DNA of 23,219 bases from Rhizobiales bacterium UBA3584 (GTDB lineage Bacteria; Pseudomonadota; Alphaproteobacteria; Rhizobiales; Devosiaceae), in the NCBI GenBank assembly GCA_002375765.1, contig DFMV01000024.1, forward strand, positions 1 through 23,219, given 5' to 3'. The notes below the pieces were generated by a model that ran no database searches, was not told where the DNA came from, and saw nothing but the letters and a program-made list of their open reading frames with translations. Position numbers and translations under genes: made by a program. This document shows positions 16,815 to 23,219 of the stretch, piece by piece (position 1 is the first letter of the stretch; each line of letters begins with the position of its first letter).

Positions 16815-17656
16815 ATCGTCGCCTCCTTGGGCACGCGCAAGAGGCGCAGAAATGCAATCGTTGCAACAATGGATATGCCCAGGATCACCAGGGCGTAGGC
16901 TGCCGCCACATTGCGGTCGCGCAGCGTGAATTGCCACTCATAGGTTTCGCCCATTAGCACCGGCAGCGTCGTGCCGCCCAGCGCGACGACCACCGCGAAT
17001 ACCTCAAAGGCAGCGATGGTGCGAAGGATCAACGCCGTCTGCAGGCTTGGCCGCAGTAGCGGCAGCGTTATCTTGAGGAACCGCTTCCAGGGCGAGGCCC
17101 CGAACACTTCCGCCGCCTCGTAATATTCCTTGGGAATAATCCCCATGCCAGAGACCAGGATCACCATCATAATCGCGGTTGCCCGCCAGATCTCGGCCAG
17201 GATCACCGCGAGAAAGATCACCCAGACGTTCTGATACCCCAGCAACAGGATCGGCCGGTCGACGACCCCCACGCCCACCAACAGCGAATTGAGGAAACCC
17301 GACTGCTCAAAGATCGCAAGCCAAATGATCCCCGCCGCAAGATCGGAAAGCCCGAGCGGGATCGCAAAGATGTAAAGAATCGTCGAGCGCCCGGTTTTGA
17401 CCCGAGTGACGATCGAGGCCATTCCCAGTGCCAGCGCCAATTGCACCGGCACGATGATGGCCGCCAGGATCATCGTGTTTGTCAACGCCGTTCCGAATTT
17501 CCAGTGCCCGATCATGCGCTGCACATGAGCGAGCGTGAACCCCTCCTCCGCCGTGAACGCGAGAACCGCGATCTGGACGAAGGGATAGAAAAAGAACACC
17601 AGCAGGAACAGGATGGCAGGGGCCATCAGCAGATAGGGCAAGCTCTTGTTGGGCAT
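16811..17656 (-). CDS. Carbohydrate ABC transporter permease, MalF type
   Basis: The start at 17656 is chosen because GGAG sits seven bases upstream; the upstream GTG at 17686 has no such site. The 281-residue protein has six membrane segments, beginning LPYLLMAPAILFLLVFFFYP as in CUT1 MalF-type subunits. The EAA loop is YEAAEVFGASPWKRFLKITLPLLRPS. It is short compared with enterobacterial MalF, lacking the large periplasmic loop, which is normal for this group. It overlaps the MalG-type gene by four bases. Confidence 0.93.
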   Translation of the reverse strand: MPNKSLPYLLMAPAILFLLVFFFYPFVQIAVLAFTAEEGFTLAHVQRMIGHWKFGTALTNTMILAAIIVPVQLALALGMASIVTRVKTGRSTILYIFAIPLGLSDLAAGIIWLAIFEQSGFLNSLLVGVGVVDRPILLLGYQNVWVIFLAVILAEIWRATAIMMVILVSGMGIIPKEYYEAAEVFGASPWKRFLKITLPLLRPSLQTALILRTIAAFEVFAVVVALGGTTLPVLMGETYEWQFTLRDRNVAAAYALVILGISIVATIAFLRLLRVPKEATI

Positions 17657-17685
17657 GGCATGCTCCGAAAACGGCGCACCTACCA

Positions 17686-17741
17686 CCCGGTCGCCGGGCC
17701 GGATGGAGGGAGGGAGGGGCGCCCGGGGTCTTAGATCCCGG
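17686..17741 (-). repeat. GC-rich hairpins and G-rich tract between binding protein and permease
   Basis: Two short stems lie in the 99-base gap: CCCGG/CCGGG at 17686-17698 with a three-base loop, and CCGGG/CCCGG at 17723-17741 with an inner TC/GA extension. Between them the plus strand has four G-tracts, GGGAGGGAGGGG then GGGG at 17725-17728, fitting the G-quadruplex pattern on the template strand. These may set unequal expression of binding protein and permeases. Confidence 0.55.
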
Positions 17742-17755
17742 ACGCACTTGGGAGA

Positions 17756-19033
17756 TCAATCGACCGGGCACGGCCCTTCGGAAGGCTCATCGGGTTCCCA
17801 GCACGGGGCGCCAGCCTGTTCAATGATCGCGCGCAGCTGACTGGCCTGCTCTTCGAGGACCATGGGAATGTCCTGGTTGCCCAGGATGATGCGTTCGAAG
17901 GCATCGATATAGACCTGGTTGAACTGGCCACCCAGATCGCCCAGACCAACCGGCAATAGTGCCGGCAGCGCATCCTCACCGCTTGTCATCGCCGTGATGG
18001 CTGCACCCAGCGCTTGGGCCGAAGCCGGCAGGTCATCGGGCAATTCGGCATCGGTCGTGGGGAAAAAGCTGGTGGCCAGCAAGGTCGCAACCTGCGTTTC
18101 AGGCTGCATCATGTAGGTGGCAAGCGCCATGGACTGTTCCATGTCTGGAGCGTTGGCGGGAATGGCGATCCCGGCCAGGACCGGCATGAATCCGCGCCCC
18201 ACCGGACCGGCCGGTGCCGGAAATGCCACGAAATCTCCGGGCCGCTGGTCGAACGCATCGGCCAGCCGCGCCACGTGGTCAAACCCGACCCAAACATCAC
18301 CCGAAAGCAACGGTTCTTGCAAAAACCCGTAGTTGGTCGAGGCGGGATTGGTGTACTGCCAGAGTTCGCGGAACTTTTCCCAGCCCTCGATCGCCTCGGG
18401 TGAATTGAACTTGGTCACCGTGCTGCCAGCATAGGACGGTAGCAAGAATCCCTGGAAGAATCGGTGTTTGAGCCCGTCCGGTCCGGCGGGGAACCCGAAG
18501 CGCGGCTGCCCGGTTTCTTCGGCCAGCACCCGCATCCAGTCAATGAACTCGTCATAACTCAGAGCATTGATATCATAGCCTTCGGGCAGATATTCCACCG
18601 CCTCGTTGCTGGCCGCCATTACGTAGTTGGCCTGCATCCAGGGCAGGTATTTGAGCTCGTCGGTCCCCAGACGCGCCAACTCCAGAAACGCTTCGCTAAC
18701 CGTGATGTCGCCCAGATCGATCTCGGAGAGATCGGCCCACGCATCGGCATAGCTCGAGAGCTCCCCATGCAGCGCGCCAACGAGCCCGATCGAGCCCGAA
18801 CCCGCTTCCAGCTCGGCATCGAGACGCGTCAGAAACGGACCGGGGTCCTGCGCCTGGAAATCGACCTCGCCTTCGAACCCAGCGAGCACCTGGTCACGCA
18901 TCGCCTGGGTTTCTTCGACTGGCGCTGCCTGATTGGACCAGAACAGCACCTGCGCCTGCGCTCCGCCTACGCTGCCAAGCGCGACCGAAACACTCAGCGC
19001 GCCCGAAACCAGTATTTTTGCCTTGATTGCCAT
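17756..19033 (-). CDS. Carbohydrate ABC transporter substrate-binding protein (family 1)
   Basis: The start at 19033 has a GGGAGGAAA site nine bases upstream and gives 425 residues. The signal peptide is MAIKAKILVSGALSVSVALG, cleaved after GGAQAQ, so the protein is periplasmic. The mature chain begins VLFWSNQAAPVEETQAMRDQ and has the alternating alpha/beta pattern of sugar-binding proteins, with KLAT-like features replaced by LKYLPWMQANYVMAAS. Near the end is a cysteine pair (APCWEPDEPSEGPCPVD) that could form a disulphide and is not a usual family feature. It is the first transporter gene after the LacI regulator. The ligand is inferred from context to be a small glycoside. Confidence 0.92.
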   Translation of the reverse strand: MAIKAKILVSGALSVSVALGSVGGAQAQVLFWSNQAAPVEETQAMRDQVLAGFEGEVDFQAQDPGPFLTRLDAELEAGSGSIGLVGALHGELSSYADAWADLSEIDLGDITVSEAFLELARLGTDELKYLPWMQANYVMAASNEAVEYLPEGYDINALSYDEFIDWMRVLAEETGQPRFGFPAGPDGLKHRFFQGFLLPSYAGSTVTKFNSPEAIEGWEKFRELWQYTNPASTNYGFLQEPLLSGDVWVGFDHVARLADAFDQRPGDFVAFPAPAGPVGRGFMPVLAGIAIPANAPDMEQSMALATYMMQPETQVATLLATSFFPTTDAELPDDLPASAQALGAAITAMTSGEDALPALLPVGLGDLGGQFNQVYIDAFERIILGNQDIPMVLEEQASQLRAIIEQAGAPCWEPDEPSEGPCPVD

Positions 19034-19079
19034 CGTGTATTTCCTCCCTGCACTGATGGATTGCAACTGGACGGCCCCG

Positions 19080-20117
19080 TCATTGAGGAGCCGGTCCGTG
19101 AGAGGCCCGCTCGACGAGCCTGGGCCGAATAAGGGTGTTGGACAGTCCCGCCGGTTCGCCCTCGATGCGGCGCACCAGCATGTGGGCGATCTCGCGCGCC
19201 ATGGAGCGGGTCTCGACCTCGAATGTGGTCAGCCCCGGCGGCGCATAGGCGGCAGCGGTAATGTTGTCGAATCCCACGACTGAGAGATCTCGCGGAATCG
19301 AAAGCTCTCGCCGCGCCGCTTCACGGATAATGGTCAACGCGATCTCGTCGAACAGCCCCACGATGGCAGTCGGCCGATCCGGGGCGTCGAGCAGCCGCCC
19401 GATTGCCGAGACTGTCTCGCCGCGGTCGAACCGTGGGGCGCGAACGATATCGAGACGAAGACCGGGATCGCCGATGCGCTCCATGGCCCTTTTGAACCCG
19501 CGCTCGCGCAGATTGCGGAACGTCATTTCCTCGGAGATCGACACCATCCCGAAATGGCGATGCCCCAAGCCATAAAGCAGCTCGAACGCATTCTCGAAGG
19601 CTTTCTCGCCATCGGCGTCGAGCCAGCTGTAGACGATGTCATCGTCTTCGATCCGGCCGTGGGCGACGAAGGGAAAATTGTGTTGGGCGAGATAGCGCAC
19701 GCGCTCGTCATGGGCCGCGATACGCGGGATTACCACTCCGTCCGCGCGGCCCGATTCCACAAGGTGCCGCAGCACTTCAAGTTCAGACTGGCCCTGCTGC
19801 ACTGTTGCCAGGATAAGATCGATCCCGTGGCTCACCAGCCCTTCCCCCAGCCCGGTGACAAATTCGCCCAGATAGCTGTCCATGAAGTTGGGGCCGCGCA
19901 GCGGAATAATGAAGCCAACGAAGTTCGATCGTCCCGATACGAGCTGGCGTCCGGCGATATTGGGGACATACCCCATCTCACGCGCCGCTTCGGAAACACG
20001 CTCACGTGTCTTGCGCGCGATCTGCTCATGCCCGGCCAGCGCCCGGCTTACCGTGGTCACCGAAACTCCCAGCCGTTCGGCCAGTTCCTTGAGCGTGCGC
20101 GCCCGCGTCACCTGCAA
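19080..20117 (-). CDS. LacI-family transcriptional regulator
   Basis: The 345-residue protein has the LacI helix-turn-helix at residues 8-30 (TLKELAERLGVSVTTVSRALAG) and a hinge region (YVPNIAGRQLVSG). A periplasmic-binding-protein-like sensor domain follows (FVGFIIPLRGPNF, ATVQQGQSE, PRDLSVVGFDN). The start is TTG at 20117, five bases after GGGAGGAAGG; GTG at 20111 is the alternative. It lies 46 bases upstream of the binding-protein gene on the same strand and probably represses the operon until the sugar, or a catabolite, binds. Two operator-like sites upstream suggest autoregulation. Confidence 0.94.
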   Translation of the reverse strand: MQVTRARTLKELAERLGVSVTTVSRALAGHEQIARKTRERVSEAAREMGYVPNIAGRQLVSGRSNFVGFIIPLRGPNFMDSYLGEFVTGLGEGLVSHGIDLILATVQQGQSELEVLRHLVESGRADGVVIPRIAAHDERVRYLAQHNFPFVAHGRIEDDDIVYSWLDADGEKAFENAFELLYGLGHRHFGMVSISEEMTFRNLRERGFKRAMERIGDPGLRLDIVRAPRFDRGETVSAIGRLLDAPDRPTAIVGLFDEIALTIIREAARRELSIPRDLSVVGFDNITAAAYAPPGLTTFEVETRSMAREIAHMLVRRIEGEPAGLSNTLIRPRLVERASHGPAPQ

Positions 20118-20207
20118 ACCTTCCTCCCATTTGAAACGTTTGCAATTTTGCTGTTATGGCTTTGCAAACGATTTAAATTTTTCACACGAACTCGGGCCCC
20201 TTGTCAA
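20118..20207 (-). promoter_or_regulatory. LacI-operon promoter with paired operators
   Basis: On the minus strand TTGACA lies at 20207-20202; the -10 is poor (TGAAAA near 20184-20179). Two operator-like sites with a central AAACG or CG follow: O1 TTTGAAACGTTTGCAA at 20130-20145, centred on the CG at 20137/20138, and O2 TTTGCAAACGATTTAAA at 20161-20177, centred at 20169/20170. Centres are 32 bases apart, about three turns of DNA. The sites match the TTGnAAnCGnTTnCAA style of LacI-family operators. Confidence 0.6.
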
Positions 20208-20363
20208 CGACACTCCGGTTTGAGCACGTCGCGCAGACGAAAAAGTGCGCTCGCGCCAGACCGCTCCGGATCGCTGGACCAGTTTCTTGCCCTCCAGCCA
20301 TCGGCGCAACGGGCGATACTGGAGTGGATTATTCGGCGAGGCGACAGGAGATCAGAGCCAACC
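20208..20363. other. Spacer between LacI promoter and toxin-antitoxin promoter
   Basis: No gene with a start signal is visible. The plus-strand frame in line with the antitoxin is open throughout and contains a coding-like run (LDQFLALQPSAQRAILEWII) that I cannot assign. It may be an unrelated relic. Confidence 0.3.
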
Positions 20364-20398
20364 TTGAATGCCGCTCATAGTGACGCTATATTGCGTCA
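20364..20398 (+). promoter_or_regulatory. Toxin-antitoxin promoter with palindromic operator
   Basis: TTGAAT at 20364-20369 is followed, after a 17-base spacer, by TATATT at 20387-20392, a near-ideal promoter. The perfect dyad TGACGC (20381-20386) and GCGTCA (20393-20398) flanks the -10 box exactly. A protein bound there would block RNA polymerase, which fits autoregulation by the antitoxin's DNA-binding domain. Confidence 0.75.
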
Positions 20399-20426
20399 TA
20401 AAAATTGGCAGAGAGGCGATGGCAGA

Positions 20427-20777
20427 ATGGATCTCGCACAGTACTCGGATAATGGGCTGTTTGCGCCCAACAAGATCGCAACCGCCTTTCGCACGACCAG
20501 CGAGGAGATTGCGCGCACCGTCGGCCTTGGCAAGGACGCGATCCAGCGCAAGGATCGGGTGCGCTCGGACAAGACACAGCGCCGCCTGCGCGAAATGGTG
20601 GAAATCGTCAACAAGGTCGAGCCGCGTTTCGGCTCCGCGTTGATGGCCTACGCCTGGTATCGGTCCGAGCCGTTGCCGGGATTTTCCGGGCAGACCGCCA
20701 TGCAGCTGGTTCGCGACGGTCGGGCCGAAGAGGTTCTCGACTTCATCGATGCCGTCGATGCCGGCGTTCACGCCTGA
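20427..20777 (+). CDS. Antitoxin of the Xre/MbcA/ParS type (DUF2384 toxin-binding domain)
   Basis: The 116-residue protein starts at ATG 20427 with an AGAGG site about 11 bases upstream. The N-terminal half (FRTTSEEIARTVGLGKDAIQRKDRV) is a helix-turn-helix of Xre type. The C-terminal part (RFGSALMAYAWYRSEPLPGFSGQTAMQLVRDGRAEEVLDFID) is the MbcA/ParS/Xre antitoxin toxin-binding domain, which covers the RES toxin's active site. It lies two bases before the toxin gene, the usual order for this pair. The palindrome over its promoter indicates that it represses its own operon. Confidence 0.92.
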   Translation: MDLAQYSDNGLFAPNKIATAFRTTSEEIARTVGLGKDAIQRKDRVRSDKTQRRLREMVEIVNKVEPRFGSALMAYAWYRSEPLPGFSGQTAMQLVRDGRAEEVLDFIDAVDAGVHA

Positions 20778-20779
20778 TC

Positions 20780-21280
20780 GTGGCGCTCACTTATTGCGGG
20801 AAGCTCTACCGGGCAATCAATCCGGTCTTCGCGCGTGAACCAATGTCGGGACGCGGCGCGGAACGCTACGGCGGCCGGTTCAATCCAAAGGGTGTACCGG
20901 CCCTTTATACCTCAACATCCGTGCTGACCGCCCTGAGGGAGTCCAACCAGGTCGGCGATCTGCAACCGACGACATTGGTCTGCTACCGCGCTGAGATCGA
21001 GATGATCTTTGACGCCGCCAATATGGCGACCCTTACAAGGGCGGGTTTTGATGAAGCCTCACTGGCAGACCCGACATGGCGCGACCAGATGGTCAAGACA
21101 GGCGAGGCACGCACACAGCGTTTCGCACGCACCCTGATCGCGGAAGGCTATAGCGGTCTGCTGGTTCGCAGTTTCGCCAAGGGAGCCGGTCCGGGCGACA
21201 AAAATCTGGTGCTCTGGAAATGGGGCGCGATCGAGCCCACTCGCGTGGAGCTGATCGATGATGAGGAAAGGCTGCGTTGA
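20780..21280 (+). CDS. RES-domain toxin (NAD-depleting or ADP-ribosylating)
   Basis: A GTG start at 20780, two bases after the antitoxin stop, gives 166 residues. The RES family's conserved arginine, glutamate and serine are visible, with candidates at R11 or R33, E54 (TALRESNQ) and S131 (LLVRSFAK). Flanking motifs ERYGGRFNPKG and ALYTS are also characteristic. RES toxins share a fold with ADP-ribosyltransferases. Members such as MbcT degrade NAD with phosphate, and ParT modifies phosphoribosyl pyrophosphate synthetase; which applies here cannot be told. The toxin is held inactive by the upstream antitoxin. Confidence 0.92.
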   Translation: MALTYCGKLYRAINPVFAREPMSGRGAERYGGRFNPKGVPALYTSTSVLTALRESNQVGDLQPTTLVCYRAEIEMIFDAANMATLTRAGFDEASLADPTWRDQMVKTGEARTQRFARTLIAEGYSGLLVRSFAKGAGPGDKNLVLWKWGAIEPTRVELIDDEERLR

Positions 21281-21708
21281 GGCGAGCAGGCTTGGTGCGG
21301 GTCTCCGCCAAGGCCTTCGTGCCCGTTCAAAGATTGCTCGGGAAAGTATCCAGCCACCGCGTCATTTCACTGAGGTTAGCCGGGCCCAGAAGAAGTCAAT
21401 CTCTACCGAATGCAACCCGACACCGTGCTCGGCAGCACTGCAGACGACATTGTCTTGGTCGACACAGCCTGTGGCGGCGTCGACCAAGACAGCATACGTT
21501 TGATGATCTCGGGCGCGAGCGCGAATTGTCAGTCGGAAAGTGTCGCTTAACGGCGGGGACTTAAGGCTCACACTGTGACACCGGGACGTCCATGATTGGA
21601 ACCCACCTGGCAAAGAAGCGCTAAGAGAAAAATAGAGACACGGAAAATGTTTCCATTTCTGAGGCTTAGGCACATCCCGCCCGGATCGCCGTCGTCTCTG
21701 CGAAGCCC
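21281..21708. other. Gene-free stretch between toxin and desaturase
   Basis: No gene is supported on either strand; open frames lack family motifs and start signals. The notable element is a perfect 13-bp inverted repeat at 21451-21491. The segment also holds a short dyad TCACACTGTGA near 21573. Confidence 0.5.
21451..21491. repeat. Perfect 13-bp inverted repeat
   Basis: TGTCTTGGTCGAC (21451-21463) and GTCGACCAAGACA (21479-21491) are exact complements with a 15-base middle that itself holds a GCC/GGC stem. No T-run follows on either strand, so it is not a standard terminator. It could be a recombination remnant or a structured RNA. Confidence 0.75.
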
Positions 21709-22728
21709 TCAAGCGAGCACACGGGCCTTTTTGAACGACACCAGACGTTGGGAATGTTCATCCCACAAGACCAGTTTCACGCTGCGGATGCTTTCGAGAA
21801 AGGTGATACGCCCGACATGCTGGAGTTCTGCGTGGTCTCTTAGGACTTCTGGCAACCGGTAGAACGGTATTTTGCTTGAGAGATGATGGACGTGATGGAT
21901 GCCGATATTGCCTGTGAACCATTGAAGGGCCCGTGGGAGATCATAGTGGGAACTGCCGTGCAGCGACGCATGGTGGAAATCCCATTCCTTGCCACCCGAC
22001 CAGTGCGTGTCCTCGAACTGATGCTGAACGTAAAAGAGCCAAACTCCAGCGGTTGCCGCCATGAGCGTGATGGGCAGTTGCACGAGGAGAAAGGGCACAA
22101 GCCCCATAAGCCATATCAGCCCCAGGGCGGGAATGGCGATACCCAGATTGGTGGCAATGGTCGAGACCCAGGGCCGCGGCCCGTGTCGCATCATGCCGAT
22201 CGGAAAGCGATACTGACAGATGAAAATCCAGGCTGGTCCGATCCCGAACATCACCAGAGGGTGGCGATAGAACCGGTAGCGCATGCGGGCCCAGCGCGAG
22301 AGAGCCCTGTATTCGGCCACAGTAAGTGTCTTGACGTCGCCCGTCCCGCGCTTGTCGAGATTGCCTGCGGTTGCGTGGTGGGTGGCGTGGGACCGGCGCC
22401 AGTAGTCATAAGGGGTCAGCGTCAAAACTCCGATCACGCGACCGGTCCAGTCATTGAGGCTCCGGCGGGCGAACAGCGCGCCGTGACCGGCGTCATGTTG
22501 GAGCATGAACAGACGAACGAGAAAGCCGGCGGCAGGTATGGTAAGCAAGAGGCCCAACCACCATCCACTCACAGCGGCCCAGGCACTGAGCGCCCACAAG
22601 GCGGAAAAGGGGACGGCGGTGACAATGATTTCTCGCACGCTGCGCAAGGTGTCTGGCTGCCGGTAGGGGGCGATGACGGACGCCCAGGTGCGGGCGTCGG
22701 TTCCCGCACCCGTGGTCGATGAGGACAT
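21709..22728 (-). CDS. Acyl-lipid fatty acid desaturase (membrane di-iron)
   Basis: From ATG 22728 the protein is 339 residues; upstream in-frame starts at 22800 and 22836 are possible but add a cysteine- and proline-rich leader unlike the family. The three histidine boxes that bind the two irons are intact: HDAGH at 78-82, HATHH at 114-118 and HHVHH at 278-282, with a QHQFED element at 235-240. Membrane helices surround these boxes. The enzyme introduces double bonds into acyl chains using oxygen and an electron donor such as ferredoxin. The closest type appears to be the delta-12/omega-3-like bacterial group, but regioselectivity cannot be read. It is a single gene, transcribed towards the toxin. 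Confidence 0.92.
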   Translation of the reverse strand: MSSSTTGAGTDARTWASVIAPYRQPDTLRSVREIIVTAVPFSALWALSAWAAVSGWWLGLLLTIPAAGFLVRLFMLQHDAGHGALFARRSLNDWTGRVIGVLTLTPYDYWRRSHATHHATAGNLDKRGTGDVKTLTVAEYRALSRWARMRYRFYRHPLVMFGIGPAWIFICQYRFPIGMMRHGPRPWVSTIATNLGIAIPALGLIWLMGLVPFLLVQLPITLMAATAGVWLFYVQHQFEDTHWSGGKEWDFHHASLHGSSHYDLPRALQWFTGNIGIHHVHHLSSKIPFYRLPEVLRDHAELQHVGRITFLESIRSVKLVLWDEHSQRLVSFKKARVLA

Positions 22729-23007
22729 GTGTTTCGTGTCTTTCAGGATGAGAAGTGGTGGAGCCAAACACCCGAGAAATCCTCGGGCTGGGGCTAACAT
22801 TGTCCCTATATAGTAGCGGCGGGAGCCAGATTCCATGGCTGGGTGGCGTCCTTGTTTCTTGGCACATCCAAGAACGTCGGTCGTAGGGTGGCATACTCTT
22901 TATCGACTCCTACAGGTAAGACCTTGGTCAGTGAAAGATTCGGCAGCCCAGATCGCTGCTCTAGGCGCGCCGGCGTCGGAAGACCGGCGAAGCCACCTAT
23001 TCCCTCC

Positions 23008-23202
23008 ATGCAGAACGCTTCACCGGCGATCGGCAACCGCATCAAGGCCTGGTTTGACAAGGCGTCGGAGGATCTTTTCATCGAAATCGAAACGGGCGCC
23101 ATCACGCGCGACATCTACGGCATGTGCCTCGAAGACGTCGTATTCGATACCGAGATCACTGCACGCGGTGCAGTGAAATGGTTTGCGATAGGACGCTGTT
23201 GA
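23008..23202 (+). CDS. Short hypothetical protein
   Basis: From the ATG at 23008 there are 64 residues (MQNASPAIGNRIKAWFDKAS and onward, then LFIEIETGAITRDIYGM and VKWFAIGRC). Codons from 23008 have mostly G or C in the third position, like the neighbouring genes. In-frame codons upstream of 23008 do not, so the longer open frame from 22843 is probably not all coding. No ribosome-binding site is clear, so the start is uncertain and a truncated gene is possible. I do not recognise the family. Confidence 0.4.
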   Translation: MQNASPAIGNRIKAWFDKASEDLFIEIETGAITRDIYGMCLEDVVFDTEITARGAVKWFAIGRC

Positions 23203-23219
23203 TTGTCGCTGAGATCTGA

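Noticed and set aside
19554..20426. Long plus-strand frame antisense to the LacI gene
   Set aside because: It is the shadow of the LacI gene running into the antitoxin frame; promoter and start signals place the real gene at 20427.
22843..23007. Upstream part of the open frame leading into the short hypothetical protein
   Set aside because: Third codon positions are not GC-biased here, unlike the part from 23008, so it is probably not translated.
1..23219. CRISPR array, tRNA or rRNA genes, intact insertion sequence
   Set aside because: I saw no regularly spaced direct repeats, no clear tRNA cloverleaf or rRNA sequence, and no transposase gene; only unexplained inverted repeats remain.

Overview
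The window looks like a chromosomal accessory region of a GC-rich alphaproteobacterium, most likely Hyphomicrobiales. A Devosia- or Pelagibacterium-type host is my guess from gene content and acidic periplasmic proteins; no rRNA or other marker proves it. The evidence is the strong G/C third-position bias, the ligase-associated exonuclease/ATP-dependent DNA ligase pair, and the density of ABC sugar-uptake operons.

Layout. (1) 40-567, minus: gamma-class carbonic anhydrase-like protein. (2) 711-3280, plus: an MBL-fold exonuclease overlapping an ATP-dependent DNA ligase, a DNA-repair pair without its usual helicase and phosphoesterase partners. (3) 3386-11859, plus: a plant-pentose locus. It holds an ArsR-type regulator with a long C-terminal domain, a GH51 alpha-L-arabinofuranosidase, and a five-gene Opp/Dpp-family ABC transporter (binding protein, two permeases, two ATPases). 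A 20-bp motif recurs, inverted, in front of the arabinofuranosidase and in front of the binding protein, and is a good candidate operator for the regulator. A 12-bp perfect hairpin separates the binding protein from the permeases. (4) 11860-12896: a decayed stretch with the C-terminal remnant of a fucose/arabinose-type sugar isomerase and a nested inverted repeat. (5) 20117-12897, minus: one compact operon in the order LacI regulator, CUT1 binding protein, two permeases, MalK/UgpC-type ATPase, GH63-like (glucosylglycerate/mannosylglycerate hydrolase type) glycosidase, PIG-L deacetylase. Two LacI-type operators 32 bp apart lie upstream. (6) 20364-21280, plus: a Xre/MbcA/ParS-RES toxin-antitoxin pair with a palindrome flanking its -10 box. 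(7) 21709-22728, minus: an acyl-lipid fatty acid desaturase. (8) 23008-23202, plus: a short unrecognised protein.

How they fit. The plus-strand locus probably imports arabinofuranosyl oligosaccharides and cleaves them in the cytoplasm. The isomerase relic suggests the operon once carried its own downstream catabolic enzyme. The minus-strand locus probably imports a small glycoside, splits it with the GH63-like enzyme and deacetylates it or a product with the PIG-L enzyme. That transporter/glycosidase/deacetylase combination under one LacI regulator is the best candidate here for an uncharacterised pathway.
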